From positions 2,375,395-2,439,394 of the forward strand of contig NZ_KB235930.1 in NCBI RefSeq assembly GCF_000332295.1: a stretch of DNA of 64,000 nucleotides, read 5' to 3'. The notes beneath the pieces are model-generated. The model had not been told where the DNA came from. It did not search any database and worked only from the letters and a program-made list of their open reading frames with translations. Shown here piece after piece: positions 19,336 through 27,720 of the stretch. The position numbers and the translations under genes were made by a program. The stretch's first letter is position 1, and the number at the start of each line of letters is the position of its first letter. The stretch is from Fortiea contorta PCC 7126. Its GTDB lineage: Bacteria > Cyanobacteriota > Cyanobacteriia > Cyanobacteriales > Nostocaceae.

Positions 19336-20889
19336 CTATTTAGAAACCAACATAGGTTCTGTTTTGTGCCGCACTGATTGCCCAGTAATCAATTCCACTA
19401 CATCCATACCGTTGCTAATTACACCCGGTACACTGGGATAACCGGCACTTGCTCCCACTAAAAACAGGTTAGACAATTCCGTTATATATCCCAAGCGATT
19501 TAAACCTACTTGTTTGGGTATCAACTTTGCACCGTAGATATTACCCTGGGGTTGTCCTAAATAAAATTCACTGGTGGTGGGTGTACCATAAACTTTCATT
19601 CGGGCGTAGGTATCGACATCAGGAATCAAATCCCGGACGCTGGTCATAATCTGCTGGTAAACTTGGCGCTTTTTGGCTTTATAGGCTTTGGGGTCGTTGG
19701 CGTGCAGATGGGCAAAAGGTTCATAAGCACAAACTGTGGCAATTTCCAAGACATGATGACCTGCTGGCCCCATTCCTGGCTCATGAGATTTCATCGTCGG
19801 GCAAGAAAGGAAAATCCACGGGTGGCTTAAATCATCTGCCAATTGGGCTTGATATTCTTGATTTAGGTCGCCTGTAGGATAGTACCAAATATTCCAGTTG
19901 CCAATACCGTAGCGTTGCGGGTCGAAGCGGCTATCTAAACCCAAATAGATATTAAAAGCGCTAGCTGAGTATTCGTAACTAGTTAGGCGCTCATGCTCTT
20001 TTTGACTAAGTGCATGAGAATCACGGATCAATTCTACCGTTAATTTGGGGTCGAGGTCGCTGATATAGGCTTTTTCGGCACGATAAATCGTACCGTTGGC
20101 GATGACATTCTGGATAACTTTATTACTAACTTGAATATGTTCTACGGGTGTTGAGTATTTAACCACACCACCACCATCTGTAATTGCTTCCACAATTGTG
20201 TCTACAAAATGCTTGAAATGGTGCTTGGGATAGTATGCTCCTTCTGAGTAGTCCCAAACTAGGGCTGTGTGAGTAATCAGGGCAATTTCTGCGGGAGGTA
20301 AGGCATAATCTCCGCTTTGTCCAGCCAGCAGTGCTTGTATTTTGGGCGACAAGCCAACATAGTTATACAAGTCTTGTAGAGTCCAATTCCGCTTCCAGAA
20401 TAGATTTCTATATTTAGGCAACTTTAACCAATCAGACCATTTTTGATCAAACCAGCGCACCTCCTGCACCAAGTTGTGCATTTCATGATGGAGTTGTTTA
20501 ATTTCATCGCAGTAGCGGTTGATTGCTAAGGTTTCATCTGGAAAAGTAGAGAGTAAACGTGTACGCAGATTTTCCCAACCTAAAGGAATTTTAAAATCTG
20601 CTTCTGGTGTAATCACGCGATCAATACAATCTGGATCAAGGCTATTAAAAGGGATATCGCGCTCAATGTAGTCAAGAAATTGACCTATGCTCTGACCAGC
20701 ACCGCATTGGGAAATGTAATGCACGTCAGCACAAAACCTGTATTCACCATAATCAAAGGTTTGACAACAGCCTCCTGGTAAGTAATGTTTTTCTAAAACT
20801 GCTACCCGATATCCTTGTTTGCTTAAGCAGGCTGCGGCTGAAAGTCCACCCAACCCGGCTCCTAAAATCACGTAATCGAAGATTTCCAT
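19336..20889 (-). CDS. FAD-dependent phytoene desaturase / carotenoid isomerase-family oxidoreductase
   Basis: A 517-aa flavoprotein with the N-terminal dinucleotide-binding motif DYVILGAGLGGLSAAACLSKQGYRVAVLEK and the GGCCQTFDYGEYRF flavin segment. The C-terminal FAD signature NLFLVGASAGYPSVPGVISNGMDVV is near 470-495. It belongs to the CrtI/CrtISO/retinol-saturase-like COG1233 group. The product could be a carotenoid cis-trans isomerase or another desaturase-like enzyme, and the precise substrate is not readable. There is no carotenoid gene next door (crtE is 35 kb away). A divergent spacer of about 400 nt separates it from the MlaE gene. Confidence 0.8.
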   Translation of the reverse strand: MEIFDYVILGAGLGGLSAAACLSKQGYRVAVLEKHYLPGGCCQTFDYGEYRFCADVHYISQCGAGQSIGQFLDYIERDIPFNSLDPDCIDRVITPEADFKIPLGWENLRTRLLSTFPDETLAINRYCDEIKQLHHEMHNLVQEVRWFDQKWSDWLKLPKYRNLFWKRNWTLQDLYNYVGLSPKIQALLAGQSGDYALPPAEIALITHTALVWDYSEGAYYPKHHFKHFVDTIVEAITDGGGVVKYSTPVEHIQVSNKVIQNVIANGTIYRAEKAYISDLDPKLTVELIRDSHALSQKEHERLTSYEYSASAFNIYLGLDSRFDPQRYGIGNWNIWYYPTGDLNQEYQAQLADDLSHPWIFLSCPTMKSHEPGMGPAGHHVLEIATVCAYEPFAHLHANDPKAYKAKKRQVYQQIMTSVRDLIPDVDTYARMKVYGTPTTSEFYLGQPQGNIYGAKLIPKQVGLNRLGYITELSNLFLVGASAGYPSVPGVISNGMDVVELITGQSVRHKTEPMLVSK

Positions 20890-21303
20890 CTTGTTCTCCT
20901 TTGGTAATCTTGATATTTCTTGATTTTGGCGGTATGGTTCTTGGTTGCCGTTATTTAGTTGTCAGTAAGTCGGCAAAATTAATTACATATTGACTCGTAA
21001 AAGTATTGTTAATCGGGAGCAGGCGCAAGATAAGAAAAGTCCCAAGATGCTCTCATCCTAGCAACTGAAGATGATTGAGATTTCAATCTTTAGTTAGATT
21101 CGGTTTTTAGGTATCCTACTGGTATTGCATTGACAACACTAACTTTCATATATGTTTATGTAACTGACTTATTTCCGTTACAATCTCTCGAAAGACTAAC
21201 TATGTCCAACGGTTTAGCCCCGTTACTCTCGTCAGATAAATGTTAGTAGTGGCAAGTAGTTTTTTAGCCAGAGCGAATCATCATCACGTTGAGAGGATAC
21301 GAG
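20890..21303. other. Divergent promoter region
   Basis: About 414 nt between the minus-strand oxidoreductase and the plus-strand MlaE gene. No reading frame looks coding. A GAGAGGA box at 21290-21296 sits 7 nt before ATG 21304. Both genes should have their promoters here. No specific operator was recognised. Confidence 0.55.
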
Positions 21304-22089
21304 ATGGGCGTCAAACCGCGACCAAAAGAAACTAACCAGCAGTTATGGATTCTCCGCTGTTTCGCTACAGCGTTACTTTTTGGTCAAGTTTTATTACATT
21401 TTTGCCAAGGCAGGACATATTACCGGAAGGTTGTAGAACATATGGTGACTGCTGGCCCTTGCTCTATCCCGCCTGTACTGTTGGTGAGTTTTTTTGCGGG
21501 GATGATTTTTACGATTCAAACGGCTAGGGAATTGGTGCAGTTTGGTGCGGTTAATGCTGTGGGGGGTGCTTTTGCTTTAGCTTATTGCCGAGAATTAGCA
21601 CCGATTTTAACTGCTAGTATTATTGCTGGACAGGTGGGTTCGGCTTTTGCGGCAGAAATAGGTGCGATGCGAGTAACTGAGCAAATTGATGCACTTTATA
21701 TGCTCAAAACCGATCCTATCGATTTTCTCGTACTTCCGAGAGTAATTGCTTGCTGTTTGATGACTCCTTTGCTGACAATTTTTGCTTTGGTGACTGGGAT
21801 TATTGGTGGGGCTTTTGCTGGTATGCAATTTTACCAAGTTTTGCCAGAGACATTTTTAGATTCGGTAAGAGACTTTTTAGAACCTGCAGATTTATGGATT
21901 ATTTTGCTTAAAGGTTTTATTTTTGGGGTGCTTGTTGCTGTTAATGGCTGTAGCTGGGGATTAACTACCAAAGGAGGAGCTAAAGATGTGGGAGAGTCAG
22001 CAACGACGGCTGTTGTAACTACTTGGGTAGCAATTTTTATAATGGATTTTATCTTAACTTTGGCGCTATTTGAGAAACCCTCATTTTGA
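21304..22089 (+). CDS. MlaE/YrbE-family lipid ABC transporter permease
   Basis: A roughly 261-aa permease with about five to six membrane helices. It contains the family-typical LLVSFFAGMIFTIQTARELVQFGA, YCRELAPILTASIIAGQVGSAFAAEIGAMRVTEQIDAL and LPRVIACCLMTPLL segments. Relatives are MlaE in proteobacteria and TGD1 in chloroplasts, which move lipids between membranes with an ATPase (MlaF) and an MCE protein (MlaD). Neither partner is adjacent, as is often so in cyanobacteria. ATG 21304 is preferred to TTG 21289 because of the GAGAGG box. Confidence 0.93.
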   Translation: MGVKPRPKETNQQLWILRCFATALLFGQVLLHFCQGRTYYRKVVEHMVTAGPCSIPPVLLVSFFAGMIFTIQTARELVQFGAVNAVGGAFALAYCRELAPILTASIIAGQVGSAFAAEIGAMRVTEQIDALYMLKTDPIDFLVLPRVIACCLMTPLLTIFALVTGIIGGAFAGMQFYQVLPETFLDSVRDFLEPADLWIILLKGFIFGVLVAVNGCSWGLTTKGGAKDVGESATTAVVTTWVAIFIMDFILTLALFEKPSF

Positions 22090-22199
22090 GGTTATATTAT
22101 GTTGAAGTTAGGGGATAGGAACTAGGAGATAGGGTCTAGCCAGGATGTAGTTTATATAATTGTGAATTGCTTTATTTTCACCGACTTATTTAAATATTT

Positions 22200-23846
22200 A
22201 TGAATAATTTATTGAGTGTGGAAAATTTGCGAGTTGCTTATCCTCAGTCTGGGGCTGAAGAACTTTCCTGGGCGGTTGATGATGTGTCTTTCACTTTAAA
22301 AGCCGGTGAAAAAATGGGCTTGGTGGGAGAGTCTGGTTGTGGTAAGTCAACCTTGGGAAGGGCTGTGATGCGTTTGTTACCGTCGTCTAGTCGGATTGAG
22401 GGACGGGCGGTATTTCTGGGAAAATCGGTGTTTGATTTAACTGCTGAGGAATTGCGAAAATTTCGTGGAGAAGCGGTAGCGCTGATTTTTCAAGATCCGA
22501 TGACTCGTCTTGATCCTTTGATGACGATTGGTAATCACTGTGTGGAAACTTTGCAAGCCCACTCACCAGGATTATCTCAGCAGCAAGCGAAACAAAAAGC
22601 GATCGCTACTTTGGAAAAAGTGAAAATTCCCGCCAGTCGCTGGAATCAGTATCCCCACGAGTTTAGCGGTGGAATGCGCCAAAGGGTAGCGATCGCTCTG
22701 GCTTTACTCTTGAATCCTAAATTAATCGTTGCTGATGAACCTACCACAAGTTTGGATGTCACCGTCTCGGCGCAGATTTTACAAGAATTAACTCGCTTGT
22801 GCGCTGAAGAAAACATGGGATTGTTGCTGATTTCCCATGATTTAGCGATGGTGGCCGAATACTGCGATCGCATCGGGGTGATGTATCGAGGGAAAATGGT
22901 AGAAATGGGTACAACCAAATCTGTGTTTGGTCAACCACAACATGAGTATACGCGATCGCTTCTGAAAGCAGCTTTGCATATTCAAGCAGTTGATGGCAAT
23001 GAGCAATTAACAACAGCAAGCGCCGAAGAAAAGCGAACTCCTATATTGCAGATTACAGAACTGCAGCAGCACTACACCATAGAACCTAATTTGATTGAGA
23101 GACTTTTAAAAACCCAAAGTCAAACAATTAAAGCTGTAGATGGTATTAATCTCGAACTTTATCCCGGCGAAATTCTGGGATTAGTAGGAGAATCTGGTTG
23201 CGGAAAAAGCACACTTTCTCGAACTATATTGCAACTGATTCGTCCGACTGCAGGTAAAGTTGAGTTTTTGGGAGAAGATTTAGCTACATTGTCTCCCCAA
23301 AAAATTCGCGCCTCACGAAGACAAATCCAAATGATATTTCAAGATCCTCATGCTTGTTTGAATCCAGCGATGACGGTAGGACAAAGTATCGCCGATCCTT
23401 TATTAATTCATCATTTGGCTGATGCGACTAAAGCCAAAGAACAGGTTTTATGGATGTTAGAAAAAGTGGGACTAACACCGACTGAAATTTACTATCAACG
23501 CTATCCTTCCGATTTATCTGGTGGACAGCAACAAAGAGTAGCGATCGCCCGCGCCTTAATTACCCGTCCCAAATTACTGATTTGCGATGAACCTGTGAGC
23601 ATGTTAGACGCCAGTGTGCAGTCTCAGGTGCTAGATTTAATGTTGCAATTGAAAGCCGAATTTGAGTTAACTTATTTGTTTATCACCCATGACCTGTGGC
23701 TAGCGAGATTTTTGTGCGATCGCATTGCAGTGATGAATGGTGGCAAAATTGTTGAAATTGGTGCAACAAAAAATATTTTCGCTCATCCACAACACCCTTA
23801 CACTAAAACTCTACTAGCTGCTGCTCCCTTACTCGCACGAGCTTAA
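22200..23846 (+). CDS. Fused dipeptide/oligopeptide ABC transporter ATP-binding protein
   Basis: A 548-aa protein with two complete ABC ATPase domains of the DppD-DppF kind (GsiA/YejF layout). Domain 1 has Walker A GESGCGKST (43-51), signature FSGGMRQR (about 157) and Walker B LIVADEPTTSLD. Domain 2 has Walker A GESGCGKST (about 330-338), signature LSGGQQQR (about 440) and LLICDEPVSMLD. An oligopeptide-type C-terminal extension follows domain 1. It would energise a peptide or nickel uptake system whose permeases and binding protein are not in this window. Confidence 0.93.
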   Translation: MNNLLSVENLRVAYPQSGAEELSWAVDDVSFTLKAGEKMGLVGESGCGKSTLGRAVMRLLPSSSRIEGRAVFLGKSVFDLTAEELRKFRGEAVALIFQDPMTRLDPLMTIGNHCVETLQAHSPGLSQQQAKQKAIATLEKVKIPASRWNQYPHEFSGGMRQRVAIALALLLNPKLIVADEPTTSLDVTVSAQILQELTRLCAEENMGLLLISHDLAMVAEYCDRIGVMYRGKMVEMGTTKSVFGQPQHEYTRSLLKAALHIQAVDGNEQLTTASAEEKRTPILQITELQQHYTIEPNLIERLLKTQSQTIKAVDGINLELYPGEILGLVGESGCGKSTLSRTILQLIRPTAGKVEFLGEDLATLSPQKIRASRRQIQMIFQDPHACLNPAMTVGQSIADPLLIHHLADATKAKEQVLWMLEKVGLTPTEIYYQRYPSDLSGGQQQRVAIARALITRPKLLICDEPVSMLDASVQSQVLDLMLQLKAEFELTYLFITHDLWLARFLCDRIAVMNGGKIVEIGATKNIFAHPQHPYTKTLLAAAPLLARA

Positions 23847-23868
23847 AAGGATCGAGTATTGGTATTAC

Positions 23869-24801
23869 TCATTCTCCACCCGAAATCAGTTTCTGATTTT
23901 CTACACCGGCACCGTATAGCTCAACAAATCTTTTAAAGAGTAACATTGTTTCGTGATTTGCAGCTAAATTTAGTTTAAATAATTTTTCTATGTTTCTTTC
24001 AGTTAGAGCTTGTAAATAAGGCAAATCTTCAAACAAGGTCAAACAAGAAGCAAAATGCAAAGCTACTTGTAGCAATGGTTTCGGCCAATCTAAATCACTA
24101 TAAATATCTATAAATAGTTGATGTTCTCGATGATTTAGCGGTAAGGTTTGAAAAATGACAATAATTCTTTTGTTGTTGTAGACAGGAATGCTTAATTCTA
24201 CAGTGTAGGGGGTATGTAAAATTAAATCCACTTCCACAATCGGCTGTCGCCAAATTCTCAGCGGATTGATAGGCGAATCTAAAATTGTGTGGAATTTGAT
24301 AATTCCCCCGATGGGTGTAGGCTGAAAATAGCTAATATTGATAATTTTGAGATGATTTAGGCTGAACTTGTGAACACTTTCCAGGTGTTTTAAATTGAGA
24401 AGATGATAGATTTGACACAGATATGGGAAAGGTAAAATATATTCTTGACTAATCATGTGCCGCCTCTTTAACTCAAATTTATTGCTTTGAGTTGGACAGA
24501 GATAGCCTGATTGTATGTTATCGGCGTTGTCAGGATCTAATGTTGTCTCTGGTCTTAAATATAACCAACTTAAGAAAAAGAAGGAAGTTGTAAATAGCTG
24601 AAAAACTTCGAGTGCAGAGATATAACCATCAGCGAAAGCTGCTAGGCTTCTATCAGTTAATCCAAATAACCAAGAGGGAATACCTACCAGCCAAATACCA
24701 TTTTTGAGTCTAATTATAAACATAGCAAGCTCGATCTCTAGAGACAGCCTACTATCTTGATTAGTTGCGCCACTCTCGTTTTCAATAGAGTTAAAAGACA
24801 T
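23869..24801 (-). CDS. Hypothetical protein, possible membrane segments
   Basis: A 310-aa protein that I do not recognise. Two hydrophobic stretches (about 27-48 and 68-88) could be membrane helices near the N-terminus. The rest is mixed alpha/beta without a known motif. ATG 24801 and GTG 24807 are both possible starts, and neither has a clear Shine-Dalgarno sequence. Its stop lies 22 nt from the convergent ABC ATPase stop. Codon use looks like its neighbours, and the ORF is long and unbroken, so it is probably real. Confidence 0.65.
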   Translation of the reverse strand: MSFNSIENESGATNQDSRLSLEIELAMFIIRLKNGIWLVGIPSWLFGLTDRSLAAFADGYISALEVFQLFTTSFFFLSWLYLRPETTLDPDNADNIQSGYLCPTQSNKFELKRRHMISQEYILPFPYLCQIYHLLNLKHLESVHKFSLNHLKIINISYFQPTPIGGIIKFHTILDSPINPLRIWRQPIVEVDLILHTPYTVELSIPVYNNKRIIVIFQTLPLNHREHQLFIDIYSDLDWPKPLLQVALHFASCLTLFEDLPYLQALTERNIEKLFKLNLAANHETMLLFKRFVELYGAGVENQKLISGGE

Positions 24802-25105
24802 ATGCACTGGAGTTAAAATATTTACTCAAAACTAAAAAATAACTTTAGTTATTAAGTTCATCATAAGCTGAGGTTATCAAATCGCCCTCTGTCTTTAGCT
24901 GTAGATAAGATTTGCAAGTATTATTACTGTTTGAATTATCAAAAAGCTGCTGGAGTTTCATCTCACAAATCCAATTCGTCATCAGCAATACCTCTATATT
25001 TCGTAGCTAGGGAATTTTTACAGATGACAGCTAAATTGCTACCCTGAACGCTGTATCATTTTTAAATATTTTTATTTTTTCAAATTTTTCTACGAGACAG
25101 CAGCA

Positions 25106-25609
25106 ATGACTATTCGCCATGCTACTGAATTTGATTTACCTGCTATTGTGGCAATTTATAATGCTGCAATTCCCGGCCGCATGGCCAGCGCTGACTTAGA
25201 GCAAGTATCTGTGGAAAGTCGTATGGCTTGGTTTCAGGGGCGATCGCCCTCTCATCGTCCGCTGTGGGTGATGGAAGTAGAAGGAGCGATCGCTGGATGG
25301 TTAAGTTTCCAATCTTTCTATGGGCGACCAGCTTACAATAAAACTGCCGAAATCAGTATTTATATCGCGCCGGCTTTCCATCGCTGCGGTTTAGGACGGG
25401 AACTCCTCGCAAAAGCAATTCATGACAGCCCCGGCTTAGGTATAAAAACTTTAGTAGGCTTTATTTTTGCCCATAATCGCCCCAGCTTAAAGTTATTTGC
25501 AACATTTGGCTTCAAAAATTGGGGAACTTTACCTAAAGTTGCCGAACTTGATGGTATTGAGCGTGACTTAATCATCATGGGACTCAGCATCCATGAGACT
25601 GTGATTTGA
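25106..25609 (+). CDS. GNAT-family N-acetyltransferase (phosphinothricin acetyltransferase-like)
   Basis: A 167-aa GNAT enzyme. N-terminal IRHATEFDLPAIVAIYNAAIP is the typical first strand and helix. The acetyl-CoA loop AEISIYIAPAFHRCGLGRELLAKAI (about 90-114) has the Q/R-x-x-G-x-G/A form as RCGLGR. FIFAHNRPSLKLFATFGF (about 126-143) matches the end of Pat-type enzymes (N-x-x-S-x-x-x-x-x-x-x-G-F). The acceptor is unknown; family members acetylate amino groups of amino acids such as phosphinothricin or methionine sulfoximine. Confidence 0.9.
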   Translation: MTIRHATEFDLPAIVAIYNAAIPGRMASADLEQVSVESRMAWFQGRSPSHRPLWVMEVEGAIAGWLSFQSFYGRPAYNKTAEISIYIAPAFHRCGLGRELLAKAIHDSPGLGIKTLVGFIFAHNRPSLKLFATFGFKNWGTLPKVAELDGIERDLIIMGLSIHETVI

Positions 25610-26204
25610 AAACAGCTATGGGGGCTAGAAATTGGGAGCAAGACTTTCTATCTAGTTGAGATTAAGGTCAAACCGCTGACACTAGCCCTGTTAACTGTAT
25701 AAACTCTATTGATATTTATTTAAATTCCAGTTATTATACTCATCTATTTTTTTACTGGAAGACGTGTACAGAAGTTTGTTACACAAACAAAATATACTTA
25801 ATACACATTTTCGTTAATGTATAAAATTTATGAAATTAATTTATTAATCTCATGAATTTATACAAATGATTTGTTGAAATCTTAATATTAGAGGAACTGT
25901 AGTTATTAAAGACTGAGTATTTACAGAGATATTTAAAGGAACTTTATCTCTAGCTGTAACTTCTATTCGGATTCAACCGCAAATCTAGAAAAAGTCTGAT
26001 TACTGAAGGAGCAAAACCTTTGTGTATTATGTATTTTAGATAACATTTAGAGATAAAGTGACTCAAGATTGAAAGCACTTACTCAAATCTTATTCAAAAA
26101 GTAGAAAATCTTTACTGAATCGAAGCACGAGAGGCTACATAGAAAATGTTACGTATTACTGTAATTACTATTAACTGCATTATTAAGCAGTCTTTTATAA
26201 ATTC
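25610..26204. other. Intergenic region, nothing recognised
   Basis: About 595 nt of AT-rich sequence between the acetyltransferase and the TPR gene. No plausible coding frame, tRNA or strong palindrome was seen. It probably contains the TPR gene promoter. Confidence 0.5.
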
Positions 26205-27584
26205 GTGGACAAGTATAGTGCAACACTCCAAATGTTAGGAGAAGATGAGCAAAACTTAGATAACCTCCTCCGGAGGAGGCTCGGATATTACATAGAAAAG
26301 TTATCAATCAGTCGTCAAATTCAAGACCACCGAGAAGAACTGACTTGTTTGAGTCAACTAGCTAGCATCTATGAAAAACTACTTGAATACTCCCAAGCAT
26401 TAGAGTACTATAAGCTACTGTTAGCGCTATCTCGGCGCATAGGTGCTGAAGATAGTCAAGATGTGACGCTATACAACATAGGTAAATGCTATCGGCAATT
26501 ACATCAATTTCATGAATCTATCAAATACTTCACCAAATTATTAAAAATTACTTATGTAAATGGCAATCGCGTACTACAAGTAGTTTTAATTGGTGAACTG
26601 GGAGCCAATTATCAATCTCTGGGACAATACCAAAAAGCTATCGAGTGCTTTCAAAATCAACTGGCGATTAGTTGTGAAATTAACGAATTATGTTCGCAGC
26701 AAAAAGCTTTGAGTTCTTTAGCAAATATTTACCAGCACCAAGAAGATTATCAACAAGCTTTGGAATATGAATTGAAAGCTTTATTGATTGCTAGAGAAAC
26801 AAAAGATATGAAAGCGACGGGAGACTCGCTAGTTAATATAGGTGCGATTTATCTTCAATTACAGAATTATCAAAAAACAATTGAGTTTTGTCATCATTGT
26901 TTAATGGTAGCTCAAGAAATTGGCGACCAAAATCTATTGATGTTCAGCCTGTACTACCGAGGACAAGCATACAAAAAGCTCGATAAATATCAGGAAGCGA
27001 TGGAGTTATTGACAATAGCTCTGCAAATTTCTTGTGATATCGGTAATCAAAATATCAAAAGTAATATTTTGCAAGAATTAAGCGATGTTTGTAGTCAAAT
27101 CAATCAACTTGAACAAGCAATAGCGTATAATCTGGAATCTTTAAATATTTGTCAGCAAATTGGCAATCAATTCGGTGAAGCTGCTGCTTTGTCTAAGATA
27201 GCGTCTACACATCAACAATTAGGCAGGAGCGAGCAAGCCTTAATTTACTATAAGCGATCGCTGGCAGTTTTCCAAATTATGGGAATTAAACCAAGTCAGC
27301 AACAAATGTTTTTTAATATCGGCAGTATTTATTATCAACAAGGGTTATATTCCCAAGCAATGGGATATATACGATCAGCGCTGGTTCTAGCTCAAGACCT
27401 GCAAAATACTCTAGAAGAAGCTCAGATATCACTAATTCTCGGTGCGACTTTTCAAAAATTAGACCGCCATCAAGAAGCTCTTGATTATTATCGTCAAACT
27501 TACAAAATATATAAAACCCTAGGAGATGAAATTCAAGCGCAACAAATGTTGCAAACTATGCACAAATTCGGCATAGAATTTTAG
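26205..27584 (+). CDS. Tetratricopeptide repeat protein (MalT/TPR_12-like)
   Basis: A 459-aa soluble protein made almost entirely of about ten TPR units of roughly 40 residues. Each has the alternating Y/F-x-x-A-x-x-Y/F-x-x-x-L pattern, for example EYSQALEYYKLLLALSRRIG and QYQKAIECFQNQLAISCEI. There is no signal peptide, enzymatic domain or membrane helix. The expected role is a protein-protein scaffold, with no partner suggested by neighbours. The frame starts at GTG 26205; ATG 26232 is an alternative. Confidence 0.85.
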   Translation: MDKYSATLQMLGEDEQNLDNLLRRRLGYYIEKLSISRQIQDHREELTCLSQLASIYEKLLEYSQALEYYKLLLALSRRIGAEDSQDVTLYNIGKCYRQLHQFHESIKYFTKLLKITYVNGNRVLQVVLIGELGANYQSLGQYQKAIECFQNQLAISCEINELCSQQKALSSLANIYQHQEDYQQALEYELKALLIARETKDMKATGDSLVNIGAIYLQLQNYQKTIEFCHHCLMVAQEIGDQNLLMFSLYYRGQAYKKLDKYQEAMELLTIALQISCDIGNQNIKSNILQELSDVCSQINQLEQAIAYNLESLNICQQIGNQFGEAAALSKIASTHQQLGRSEQALIYYKRSLAVFQIMGIKPSQQQMFFNIGSIYYQQGLYSQAMGYIRSALVLAQDLQNTLEEAQISLILGATFQKLDRHQEALDYYRQTYKIYKTLGDEIQAQQMLQTMHKFGIEF

Positions 27585-27608
27585 TTTTTAAATTTAGTTT
27601 TAACTTTG

Positions 27609-27683
27609 CAGTTGGATCATTGTAGAGACAGGAAATTGGACTTCGTTTCGCTTCCAAAACAGCGTCTCTACAGAATCTAACTG
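27609..27683. terminator. Hairpin between convergent TPR gene and topoisomerase gene
   Basis: TGTAGAGAC (27621-27629) pairs exactly with GTCTCTACA (27664-27672). An outer pair, CAGTTGGAT (27609-27617) and ATCTAACTG (27675-27683), matches at 8 of 9 positions. An element like this between two convergent stops could end transcription from both sides. The GTAGAGAC/GTCTCTAC word pair is also a common dispersed repeat in Nostocales, so it may be a small palindromic repeat rather than a dedicated terminator. Confidence 0.6.
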
Positions 27684-27720
27684 TGTGGTGATTCACTCGC
27701 AATAGCATGACCGATTTTTT

